From positions 62,001-126,000 of the forward strand of contig JALCNP010000003.1 of assembly GCA_022649135.1 (NCBI GenBank): a DNA stretch of 64,000 nt, written 5' to 3'. Every line of letters starts with the position of its first letter. The first letter of the stretch is position 1. The notes below the pieces were generated by a model, which made no database searches, was not told where the DNA came from, and was given only the letters and a program-made list of their open reading frames with translations. This document shows, one piece after another, positions 55,254 to 63,100 of this stretch. Position numbers and translations under genes: made by a program. Source of the DNA: Bifidobacterium sp. (GTDB taxonomy: Bacteria > Actinomycetota > Actinomycetes > Actinomycetales > Bifidobacteriaceae).

Positions 55254-55877
55254 TCACTGCGTGACGTTGTGGAACAGGACGTTAATAATCGGTTGGATTG
55301 CGGCTTCCGTCCTTTCCTCGTTCCATGATGTGTCGTGCAGTGCATGGTGGCAGATGCCATTGATGCCATGGAACAGGAACAATGCCGTTGCTTCGGGGTC
55401 GGCTGCGCTGCAGACGCCCTGCTTGATCGCCTCACGCAGAAAATCGGCGATAACGGAGGTGATGCTGCGCTCTCATGACATGTCCTGTGATTCGACTGCT
55501 GAGCAATCCAGTACCGCCTGATAGGAAGGTGCTATTCGGTAATAGGCATCGACTGCGGAATGGACCAGTTTTCTCGCCTCGTCCTCCCAGTCGTCCGAAC
55601 TTCGTGCGCCGAGATGGCTGCGCAGGGAATCGCCGATCTTGTGTGAGAAGTCGGTGCGGAGCGCGTCGACGAGTTCCGTCTTTGATTTGAAGTACAGGTA
55701 GAATGTTCCCTTCGACACGCCTGCGGATTGGGTTATCTCGTCGATGGTGGCTTTGTCAACGCCTCTGCTTGCAAGCACGTGCTGCCCTGCGTCAAGTAGC
55801 GCGGCCCGTCTCCGGGGATCCTGAATTCTGGCCAAGCATGTGTCCTTTGCATTCTGCAATGGCTGATTGTCAGCCAT
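55254..55877 (-). pseudogene. TetR-family regulator with one in-frame TGA
   Basis: From ATG 55877 the frame encodes a TetR helix-turn-helix (ALLDAGQHVLASRGV, ITQSAGVSKGTFYLYFKSKTEL) and part of the effector domain, then TGA at 55473-55475. The same frame continues for 72 codons with a plausible helical TetR C-terminus (ITSVIADFLREAIKQGV, ALFLFHGINGICHH) to a natural stop at 55254. A single C-to-T change from CGA would explain the stop. It may once have controlled the MFS gene next to it. Confidence 0.8.
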
Positions 55878-57321
55878 TTACCGGTATTGATGCAAGTGTA
55901 GATCGTGACACCCCTGGGGTGTGAATTAAGTTTGTCCCGTGTAGTCGTGTTATGTCCTTGTGGTCTTGAAAACGCTTATGTATCAATGTTTCTATGGTGA
56001 TTAATGTCCCGGGTTGTACTGTGTTGATCCGTGTTTTCCTGTTTCTATAGCGGACTTTTAAGCTACTGTTTGAGGACGCTGTGACCTGTTCGAATAATTG
56101 GTTGAACGAGGTCGTCAATGATCTGATATCGGTGGTGTCGGTATAGGAGTCTCGGTTGGTTTCGAGGGAGTGGCCGAAGTAGGCAGCCCGAATGATGTCA
56201 GGGACTGAGCTCAGCATCATGGTGTTCAGCGTTGCATGCCAGACGTGGGAGCGTGCTGTGTTGAGCAGTTCGATATCGAGTTCCTTGGCAAGTTCAGTGT
56301 AGAGCAGCGCTATGGCTTTGGGACAGTTGCGTTGATCCCATATTTTGCTTGCGTCGGTGGGGGAGCCGATGACGTGATCTGATGAGCTTTCGGACATGTC
56401 TTTTCTGTTTTCCAGCCGCTGGACGACATCTGGGATAAGTACAGGGACATCTCGCATCTTGTGAGTTTTTGAGATGGCCTTCGATACGTGGATGAGTGCC
56501 TGGCCTTGTGCAAACGTGATGTCATCCCAAGTGATCGAATTGGCTTCTGAAACCCGCAGTCCTGTGGCGGCTTGCAGCAGCGTGATGTCGATGGTGTTGC
56601 GTCTTTTGGCGACTCGATCTTCTAATCCAAAACGGCCACGTTTGGGTGCGCTGACGCCGTCGTCGGGAACTGTCTGCAGGAGTCTGCTTACTACTCGCAC
56701 ATACTGCTCTCTGGATAATGCGTGCCCGCCCCGCCCCTGGCTTTCGTCATCGTCATCAACGGGTAAGCCGAGATCGATGGTTTCCTTCAGCAGAGGATTA
56801 GTAGTGATGAGCCCTTCCCTGATCAGGCTTTGCAGGACGTACTTGCTGAGCGCGGTGCGTGCGTGGTGTGCGCTTTCCCGGCCGTGATCCTTTGCGATAC
56901 TGCGGAGGATGGATTCGAGTGATCGGAAGGTCGTCGCACCGGATATGGTCATGCCTTTCGTGTTGTCTTCGGTCTTACAGGCCTGGCGGATCAGTTTAAG
57001 GGCGGAGGCATATCTGAGCTTCGTGTTTTGGGGGAGACTGGCGTTTTCTATCGCGGGTGTGCTCACTTTGGTGATGTAGTCGTTAATGAGGTCAGTGGAT
57101 TTCCATGTGGTCTGGCCTTTGGTCTTCAAAAGTTCCTTGGCTGTCTCTTTCGCTCGTCTGCGAGCTTCCCCGATGGTGGGTGCTTTGGAACGTTTGTTCA
57201 ACAGGGTACCGTCAGGCAGCCTCAACCTCCAGTCGAGGATGTATTGTCCGTTGCGCTTTCGCGGATTCGCTCTGTCGATACTGTTCTCGCCAGGGGCTAT
57301 TTTGGATTTCGCTGCCGTCAT
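55870..57321 (-). CDS. Tyrosine-type site-specific integrase
   Basis: The 483-residue protein has an AP2-like N-terminal arm-binding segment (RKRNGQYILDWRLRLPDGT), a SAM-like core-binding domain and a catalytic domain. The first catalytic Arg is in ATGLRVSEA and the Tyr in SLETNRDSYTDT. The HxxR box is degenerate (RSHVWHAT, with Trp where Arg is expected). The frame crosses the 23-bp repeat at 56045-56067; the last 58 or so residues are encoded outside the element. In the excised circle the frame would end a few codons after the repeat. Integration therefore probably replaced the natural C-terminus. Confidence 0.88.
   Translation of the reverse strand: MTAAKSKIAPGENSIDRANPRKRNGQYILDWRLRLPDGTLLNKRSKAPTIGEARRRAKETAKELLKTKGQTTWKSTDLINDYITKVSTPAIENASLPQNTKLRYASALKLIRQACKTEDNTKGMTISGATTFRSLESILRSIAKDHGRESAHHARTALSKYVLQSLIREGLITTNPLLKETIDLGLPVDDDDESQGRGGHALSREQYVRVVSRLLQTVPDDGVSAPKRGRFGLEDRVAKRRNTIDITLLQAATGLRVSEANSITWDDITFAQGQALIHVSKAISKTHKMRDVPVLIPDVVQRLENRKDMSESSSDHVIGSPTDASKIWDQRNCPKAIALLYTELAKELDIELLNTARSHVWHATLNTMMLSSVPDIIRAAYFGHSLETNRDSYTDTTDIRSLTTSFNQLFEQVTASSNSSLKVRYRNRKTRINTVQPGTLITIETLIHKRFQDHKDITRLHGTNLIHTPGVSRSTLASIPVNG
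56045..56067. repeat. Left copy of the 23-bp att repeat
   Basis: The repeat starts CTATAGCGGACTTTTAAG and is identical to 62981-63003. This copy lies within the 3' part of the integrase frame. Confidence 0.8.
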
Positions 57322-57410
57322 TCTTCCATCCTGTCGCTGACTGAGAAATACGTATGGTTCAATTGCTGGTGATAATATTCATAGAGAAAATTAAATAATC
57401 GCGGTAATAC

Positions 57411-57718
57411 ATCCGCCGGAGCAAACAGGAAACTCCGGTGGTGGTGACGAGACGCAGGATGAGCACAGCCTGAAAACGCCCCTGGATCAAGGCGGATAGA
57501 CAACTAGGCTCCACGGGATTGAGATGACGACCCGTAAGCGGTGGATGGACCGGAACTCCAGCCGTAATAGAAAGAGTCGGAGCCAGAAGACATGGCATGC
57601 CGATTGGTGCGAGCACAGCACTGATTGAGGCATTGGGACGTGTACGGAGTTGCATGTCGAAGTTATTCGGGTCCACCCCCAGTGCGCCGCCTAACGATGG
57701 AAGTTAGGTTTGCCATGT
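57411..57718 (+). ncRNA. Structured RNA candidate, possibly HEARO/omega-RNA-like
   Basis: Within about 300 bases there are many nested complementary pairs: CCGCCGGAG with CTCCGGTGG at the 5' end, ACGCC with GGCGG, CACGGG with CCCGTAAG, GACTCC-like arms around CCGTAATAGAAA, a late CCTAAC with GTTAGG, and CATGGCA (57591) closing on TGCCATG (57711). The opening CAGCCTGAAAACGCCCCTGG and the size remind me of the HEARO RNA family, the guide RNAs of IscB nucleases. No IscB gene is nearby, and the family call is from memory. The RNA overlaps the start of the excisionase-like gene. Confidence 0.45.
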
Positions 57719-57903
57719 CTCCGGAGAAAACCATAGTGTTGTCCGATATCGATGCCGGCCCCTATATAGGGGTCTCGCCCAAGACTCTGCGAAATTGGCG
57801 GAGCAGAGGAGAAGGACCCAGGTACGTGAGGTACAGCGCACGGTGTGTGCGGTATCGCATTTCAGGTCTCGATGCGTATGTGGATAGCCGCGTGGTGTCG
57901 TAG
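57715..57903 (+). CDS. Excisionase-like helix-turn-helix protein
   Basis: The 62-residue protein is a MerR-like/HTH_17 domain (ISP-type: YIGVSPKTLRNWRSRGEGPRYVRY, ending in RISGLDAYVDSRVVS), the usual form of excisionases or AlpA-like regulators in small integrative elements. It is divergent from the integrase. An in-frame ATG at 57697 would add six residues; neither start has a strong ribosome-binding site. Confidence 0.75.
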   Translation: MSPEKTIVLSDIDAGPYIGVSPKTLRNWRSRGEGPRYVRYSARCVRYRISGLDAYVDSRVVS

Positions 57904-58444
57904 TACACGTGTTTCGCGGCAGAGCGTGGCTTAATATGCAAGACGAGTCCTCTAGCAGTGCGGCGGTCTTTACAGCCTGTCTACGCATGCTCAGCAAGTG
58001 TTGTGTCTGACAAACTAACTACTTTGAGTCCAAATATGTCGCTCTTGAATTAGAACGACAGTATATCAATAAGCATGTGGGCAAGCACGGCTTCGTCAGG
58101 TCCTGCGGAAGAAGGGGTCAAAGGCTGTGATTTTGATTCTATTGACATGGAAAATCTTGGATCGACTTATAGGACGAATATTCGTAAGACCGTATGGTAC
58201 TCATTGATATACAGACAACGGACACTAATTGAGGGATATCCGATGAAACTAGGACCACATTCAGGATATGTTTTTCAAGTTGGGGTGAGAACGGTGATCT
58301 TATTCCAACTTGTTCTGGTGAGAGGGCATCCGCACGAGCAAGGTTGGTGTTGAAGACTGACTGTAACGAATATATGTCAAAGGTTATGATGAGATTTACT
58401 GCCTAGTGCCGACTACATTCCGCTAGATGGCTGTTATTGAGCAG
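57904..58444. other. 541-bp stretch without a supported gene
   Basis: This AT-rich stretch lies between the excisionase-like gene and the end of the flavoprotein gene. One short plus-strand frame at 58243-58353 (36 codons, starts MKLGPH, GAGGGATATCC upstream, ends GWC) is the only candidate and I do not support it as a gene. No terminator for the minus-strand operon is obvious. Confidence 0.4.
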
Positions 58445-58996
58445 TTACCCTTTCTTGTTGAGGGCAACGATCTTCGTAACGATTTTTTCCCATTCTTCGA
58501 TACTGGGCATTGATGGCTGCATGACATGCTTGTTGGTTGCCAGCTCGACAGCTTCTCTGTCTTCTTCGATAATGGGATATCCTCGTTCTTTGAGTATACT
58601 GATATTCTTTTTGACAGTAGTGCTATGTCTCATTTTGGCGTTCATCGATGGAAAGATGGCAGTGCGATTTCCGGATATCAAGATAATTAAATCCATTAGG
58701 TCCGTCCCCAGTCCTGCTGTTGCTCTGGCGATTCTGTCAGCGGTCGCAGGACACAGCAGCACAGTAGGATCATTCTGCATTAGAAGAACATGCTGGGCCT
58801 GCGAATCACCCTGGCTACATAACAGCAATGATGTGCATGATGCTTGTAGCACAGGTAGTGATACGAACTGTTCTGCTGCATTGCTGACTACGCATATGAG
58901 TTCATCATCGGGGTGACGAGCATGATATTTTCGTATGTAGACCGGCATGTTGTAGGCTGCCACCGCTCCTGAAATGCAAATAATGATTTTACTCAT
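58445..58996 (-). CDS. HFCD-family flavoprotein, probable peptidyl-cysteine decarboxylase
   Basis: The 183-residue protein belongs to the homo-oligomeric flavin-containing Cys decarboxylases (EpiD, MrsD, CypD, CoaC). It begins with KIIICISGAVAAY, has the catalytic His in QAQHVLL (H69), a PASANT-equivalent CPATADRIA (83-88) and the substrate-recognition motif PSMNAKM with the catalytic Asn (N119). EpiD-type enzymes oxidatively decarboxylate a C-terminal Cys to an enethiol. CoaC is the alternative family member, but this protein is short, lacks CoaB and sits in an operon with a peptide ending in Cys. Its ATG is 4 bases after the maturase stop. Confidence 0.88.
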   Translation of the reverse strand: MSKIIICISGAVAAYNMPVYIRKYHARHPDDELICVVSNAAEQFVSLPVLQASCTSLLLCSQGDSQAQHVLLMQNDPTVLLCPATADRIARATAGLGTDLMDLIILISGNRTAIFPSMNAKMRHSTTVKKNISILKERGYPIIEEDREAVELATNKHVMQPSMPSIEEWEKIVTKIVALNKKG

Positions 58997-59000
58997 TGTC

Positions 59001-60343
59001 TTAGTCCTTAGCGAAGCCGAATCGTTTTGCCAGCACATCGAATCTTCCTGAGAGCTGTCTTGTGAAGGCAGGGCACGGCGCTTCTCCCTCTTCCCACCGT
59101 TTCGGGCATGCCCCTCCGCATACTGGCAGGAATCTACATTGCGAACATTTCGAAGGCTTTAAACGTAAATTGTCGTTCCAAGAATCGTAGCGGTGTGTAG
59201 GACGGAGTTCATTGTCTTTTAGATCGTGATGCTCGCCAATCTATTATTGTTTTCGTATTGTTTGACCAATGGAAATTCGGTGCAGCTGAAGACGTTGCCA
59301 TTACTGTCGATTATTTCTTCGTGTTTGCTGACAGCAGGGCAGAGGACGGTCTTTCGATGTAAAGGGAGCACGTTTGTATGTATGCCCAAGCTCACTGCAA
59401 GATCTAACCAAGTGACCATCATGGTATCTAATCTGTCTTGTTCGACTTTGTACTCAGAATTGTCGTGTCCCCAATTATAAACAGGCATTAACTGAAGATG
59501 TGTGCGACCTTGTTGTATATTTCGCCCCACGATGTCATTCAGTAATTTGGGAATTGATTCCGCATTGTCCTTAGTTACGTTAACTCTGTTTAGGATGTCT
59601 AGATTCGATAATGCTTTTTCGGGTGAGGTAGATTCTTGTAGCCAATTCATAATGTGTTGATACGTGGGTCTGCCGCTACGCATTTTGCGGCTGTTGTTGT
59701 GATGGTTGCCGTACCCGTCTATGGTTACGTTAATCGCTCGGAGTGCGGCTTGTTCGTAAAGTTTTTCCAGCCTGTCATAAGTTATGAGCGAACCATTGGT
59801 CGACATGATGGAATGATATTCTGTCCCAGAATCATGAGCTGCTGAGATGTATCTGTGAGACATGTCCAAAATATGATGGTAAGCCATCATCGGTTCACCG
59901 CCATACCAGCGGACATCGACCCTTGTTGTCTGTGGGTCGTTTATCGCACCTATGACTCTCTTGTTAACAGTCTCATCGGTGGACTTAGTGAACCGCAGAG
60001 GGCAAGTTCCCTGTCCGCAATATGCGCAACACATATTGCACAAAGAAGTCGGCATCAGGATAAAAGACCGATGGGTATCATCAGAACCACTTTGACAAAG
60101 ATACTCCTGCGCCTGGGCTATTTCGTCCCGTGATGAGTCAGTCCGCAGCAAGCCATTTTCTAGAAGAGATTTCGTCATATCCGATGAAAGGTGGTTGATA
60201 TCGTTTCGTGCCAGACTATCGGCCACCTCTCGTGATAAAACGAACAGACGCGGACCTGTCATTGCATAGACCAACTTATACGTATCGCCGTCTTTTGAGT
60301 ATGTATTCGAACTGATGGCGACATATTTCGAACGTCTATACAT
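59001..60343 (-). pseudogene. Radical SAM/SPASM peptide maturase, frameshifted before the SPASM domain
   Basis: From ATG 60343 the first frame encodes 374 residues: an N-terminal domain of about 90 residues that may bind the leader, then the radical SAM core with cluster motif CNMCCAYC (C102, C106, C109), WYGGEPMM and the first SPASM cysteines (LCPA, FSCTEFP). It stops at 59219. The next frame continues for 79 codons to 59001 with KCSQCRFLPVCGGACPKRW, the remaining SPASM cysteines. One base lost near 59240-59260 explains the split; the whole protein would be about 447 residues. SPASM enzymes place thioether or C-C crosslinks in RiPP precursors. It could be a real mutation or a read error. Confidence 0.85.
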
Positions 60344-60382
60344 TTGAGCCCCTTCTGCTCTATCAACTTTCGGAAATTGAAT

Positions 60383-60481
60383 TCAGCAAACCAAATTGAT
60401 GGTGACATCGGTAAGAATCTCGCCAAGACCATCGTCAGCAATCGACAACTCGGTAAGTGTGCCGTTCTTTGTTTCTGACAT
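60383..60481 (-). CDS. RiPP precursor peptide ending in cysteine
   Basis: A 32-residue frame starts at ATG 60481 with a strong ribosome-binding site (AAAGGAGGACAGACAC) and ends 39 bases before the maturase start. The N-terminal two-thirds is acidic and leader-like (ELSIADDGLGEIL), and the C-terminus is DVTINLVC with a final Cys, its only Cys. A C-terminal Cys is exactly what an HFCD decarboxylase needs. Thr27 is five residues before Cys32. The size, position, ribosome-binding site and the two downstream modifying genes support a precursor; nothing about the mature product is observed. Confidence 0.82.
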   Translation of the reverse strand: MSETKNGTLTELSIADDGLGEILTDVTINLVC

Positions 60482-60577
60482 GTGTCTGTCCTCCTTTCAT
60501 CGTGTATATTACTCCACAAATTTATTGTATGATATTTTTGTGTAAATGATTTGTATATTTTCGATAGGAGTGATCAG
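60482..60577. promoter_or_regulatory. Divergent promoter region of the RiPP operon and its regulator
   Basis: This 96-bp AT-rich gap separates the precursor (minus) from the ArsR gene (plus). A TTGTAT-containing motif occurs twice, at 60525 and 60551, each followed by an A/T run (TTGTATGATATTTT and TTGTATATTTT). These direct repeats are candidates for regulator binding. Confidence 0.5.
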
Positions 60578-61177
60578 TTGAAATCGAGCAAGGACGTGAA
60601 TCATCCAGAGGTATCTGAGATCTCCGATGCTGGCGTCTTAAGGGCCATGTCGAATCCCACCAGGCTGAGGATCCTGGGTCTTCTGCGAGTCGAGGGGGCC
60701 AGGACGGTGGGTGATATCAGCATGAAGACGGGCGATGCGCCGGGATCGGTAAGCTATCACCTCTCGGAGCTGGAGGCCGCGGGGCTTGTCGAAAGAGCCG
60801 GTGCGGTCGATGGCGATAAGAGGAAAAGCTGGTGGAAAGCGAGGGATGCCGCCACTAGGCCTGTCTCTCCAATTGAACCTGTTTCGTCGAGTCAAGCCAA
60901 GGCAGCGGATTTGTTCCGCAGGATGGCTGCTGTGACATACGAAAGGACGTATGAACGGTATCTCGACGCCATGCATACTATGGAGTCTTCTTGGGTAGAT
61001 GCGAGCATGAGCGAGGATCAAGTACTTTCTCTCACGCCGGCGGAGCTAGAAGAGATGAGTCAGGAACTCGACGATGTCGTATGTCGCTGGGGCAAGCGGC
61101 AGCAAGAATCAAAGGACGATGACAGCAGAAGAGAGAACGTCGTCGTCATCATGCAAGCCTTTCGATGGGTTCCTTAA
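60578..61177 (+). CDS. ArsR-type winged-helix regulator
   Basis: The 199-residue protein has an ArsR/HTH_20 domain (AMSNPTRLRILGLLRVEGA, APGSVSYHLSELEAAGLVER) and a helical C-terminal domain of about 100 residues. No CxC-type metal site is visible. I use TTG 60578 because AGGAG lies 7 bases upstream; the frame is open further upstream without one. It is divergent from the precursor peptide and followed by the exporter, so it probably regulates both. Confidence 0.85.
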   Translation: MKSSKDVNHPEVSEISDAGVLRAMSNPTRLRILGLLRVEGARTVGDISMKTGDAPGSVSYHLSELEAAGLVERAGAVDGDKRKSWWKARDAATRPVSPIEPVSSSQAKAADLFRRMAAVTYERTYERYLDAMHTMESSWVDASMSEDQVLSLTPAELEEMSQELDDVVCRWGKRQQESKDDDSRRENVVVIMQAFRWVP

Positions 61178-61249
61178 TGCTTTCGCTATGCAGTCGGCAA
61201 GTTGCTCGAAAAGATGAAAGAATCGCGAAAAGGCAACGGAGAGAACGGC

Positions 61250-62646
61250 ATGTGCATTAAAAAGCAGGATGAATCAAAGGGCCCCGAGCAACATGTGGCA
61301 TTTTGGAAGACAGGTTCATATGTCTCTTGGATGACCTGTGATACCGCATCGGCGATAGGAGCCACGTTACGTGGTTTTGCCGTTCCGCTTGTCGCCTTTT
61401 CCGTTTCGCATTCGCTGGGAGTTACCGGGTGGCTATCCACATTCACTCTAATCCTGCAACAAGTGTGTGTGTTCTCTTCGGGGGCACCATAGTGGATCGT
61501 CATCATCGCAAACCCTTGATTATCGGGAATGCCGTTTTGCAGTTGCTGATCTGGTTCGCGATATCAGTTCTCATCATTAACGGGAAACTCACACTGACTT
61601 CCCTAGCTGTCGGGGTGTGCATATCGGCTTGTGCCAACGGTTTCCTGGGTGAAGCAACCAATGCGGCTTTACGATCGATAATCAGCATGCAAGATTACCC
61701 CAAGGCAAGAAGCATCAACGAGGGACGCGATGCCACCATTAACATGACTGGAAGCCCCATCGGGGGAATTCTTTACAGCATCCAGCCATGGCTGCCCTTC
61801 GTATGCTCCACTCTCGTGTATACGATAGCCGGTGGCAGCGCGACCCAACTACGTCTGAACGAACATGAGGAGCAGGCAGGCGCGACCGGGAATGTACATA
61901 CGCGAGAACATGCTATTCAGGGATCTTCATTTCTTGATGACTTCAAGGAAGGCTGGGGATGGGTATTTCACAGACAAAGATTGCCAACTATTATCGTTGC
62001 TGCGAGTTTGATTAATTTTGGTGTGGCGGGTATACAATACACCATTCAACTGCACCTCATCAGCATCGGAACATTACCGTTTCGTATAGGGCTTATGGAC
62101 ACTGGTGTATGCGCTGGCATGCTTATTGGCTCTATATTGGCAAACCGCTTGAGCGACAAAATCCATGTCGGAAAAGCAGCTTGCATCGCATTCGCAATGA
62201 TACTCCTGTTCGTGACGCCAATGGCAGTCAATAACACTTACTGGGTTTTGCTCATCTGCTATACGTTTATGGGTCTACCTGTTCCACTTGTCAACTCTTC
62301 GCTTTTGGGATTTGTGTTCTCGAAGACTGAACAAAATATGCAAGGACGAGTGTCCACAGCCGTGTCCGTACCGGCACAGGTGTTATCCATGTTCTGTAGC
62401 GGCATTGCTGGCACCCTGCTTCCGAAGGCCGGCTTCACCGCCACCATGGTGAGCTTCCTGGCGGCGATCGCGCTGAGCGTCCTCGTTGCAGTGTCCACCC
62501 GCGCGATAAGAACCATCCCCCCCATTAAGCCAGTGGCACAACACGCAACTCTAGCGAGACCACCGCCGCAGCGGTCAAGACCTCACGCACCATTGCACAA
62601 GACCACCTCCCACGCCACGGGAAGCCAACAACCGGCCCCCCCATAA
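61250..62646 (+). pseudogene. MFS exporter of the RiPP cluster, frameshifted at a GT repeat
   Basis: From ATG 61250 (GGAGAG upstream) the first frame covers helix 1 and the start of helix 2 (GSYVSWMTCDTASAIGATL, GWLSTFTLILQQVCVF). The rest of a 12-helix MFS protein, from VCVLFGGTIVDRHHRKPLI onward, is in another frame. The two join if one GT is removed from the run GTGTGTGTGT at 61463-61472. The C-terminal 40 residues are Pro/Ala/His-rich and may be read from unrelated DNA. In this context it would export the modified peptide or give immunity. Confidence 0.8.
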
Positions 62647-62654
62647 AAGAATCA

Positions 62655-62876
62655 TTAATCCGCATCGTGGTAATAGAGATCAGTGTCTGCATTCCGTGAA
62701 TCGCGAGGGTAAAAAGTCTTGACAACGCCATGTGTGGGGGTCTTCGAACGCACGAATAATCTAGGCGAATCACGAACGAATTCGAGACGGCCGCGAAGAA
62801 TTGAGAACGATGCATCCGTTTCTGCAACGGCGAATGCTTCACAATCAGTCTTGGAGGCATAAACATTAACGAGCAC
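62655..62876 (-). CDS. Small hypothetical protein
   Basis: A 73-residue frame with GAGGTG seven bases before ATG 62876. It is hydrophilic, with no signal peptide or motif I recognise (starts MLVNVYASKTDCEAFAVAE). It is convergent with the exporter and lies at the right end of the element. It could be chance. Confidence 0.35.
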   Translation of the reverse strand: MLVNVYASKTDCEAFAVAETDASFSILRGRLEFVRDSPRLFVRSKTPTHGVVKTFYPRDSRNADTDLYYHDAD

Positions 62877-62980
62877 CTCAGTCGGCGAGAATCAAAGTCA
62901 GCGGACTACAACAACAAGAAAACGATCACGGGCAATTTTACCTACTTAGCCACAAGCGTCGCTATTCGTCAAGGCTAATG

Positions 62981-63003
62981 CTATAGCGGACTTTTAAGCT
63001 ACT
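62981..63003. repeat. Right copy of the 23-bp att repeat
   Basis: Identical to 56045-56067. It is 24 bases from the terminator that follows the tRNA-Met fragment, so the attachment site lay just downstream of that tRNA gene. Confidence 0.8.
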
Positions 63004-63027
63004 CTTCCCTGATTAAAGAGAAAACAA

Positions 63028-63056
63028 AAGCCCGGAACCATTGAGATTCCGGGCTT
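63028..63056 (-). terminator. Terminator of the tRNA-Met gene
   Basis: AAGCCCGGAA and TTCCGGGCTT pair perfectly; on the minus strand the stem is followed by TTTGTTTTCTC. It lies 6 bases beyond the tRNA 3' end. Confidence 0.8.
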
Positions 63057-63061
63057 ATCAG

Positions 63062-63100
63062 TAGCGGGGTCAGGATTTGAACCTGAGACCTCTGGGTTAT
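63062..63100 (-). tRNA. tRNA-Met 3' half (att fragment, not functional by itself)
   Basis: The minus strand reads ATAACCCAGAGG, then the T-arm TCAGG-TTCAAAT-CCTGA and acceptor CCCCGCTA. This matches the 3' half of actinobacterial elongator tRNA-Met as I remember it. Upstream of the anticodon loop the match stops: CCAATAA replaces CTCATAA, and no D-arm or 5' acceptor strand follows. The intact tRNA is expected at the far end of the next element. Confidence 0.75.

Larger units (their letters stand above)
56045..63003. mobile_element. Integrated element of about 7 kb carrying a RiPP cluster
   Basis: A 23-bp direct repeat bounds the stretch. Inside are a tyrosine integrase, an excisionase-like gene, a structured-RNA candidate, a precursor peptide with two maturation genes, an ArsR regulator and an MFS exporter. 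The interior is visibly richer in A+T than its surroundings. Joining the ends in silico gives the integrase a short ordinary C-terminus (after SLKVRY, then SISLDE and stop), which supports these boundaries. Confidence 0.75.

Noticed and set aside
57359..57676. Minus-strand open frame of 105 codons opposite the structured-RNA candidate
   Set aside because: It has no ribosome-binding site, and the same DNA has strong base-pairing potential on the plus strand, so RNA is the better explanation.
58243..58353. 36-codon frame ending in Cys as a second precursor peptide
   Set aside because: It has a plausible ribosome-binding site, but it is on the strand opposite the operon, has a hydrophobic basic character unlike the first precursor and shares no sequence with it.
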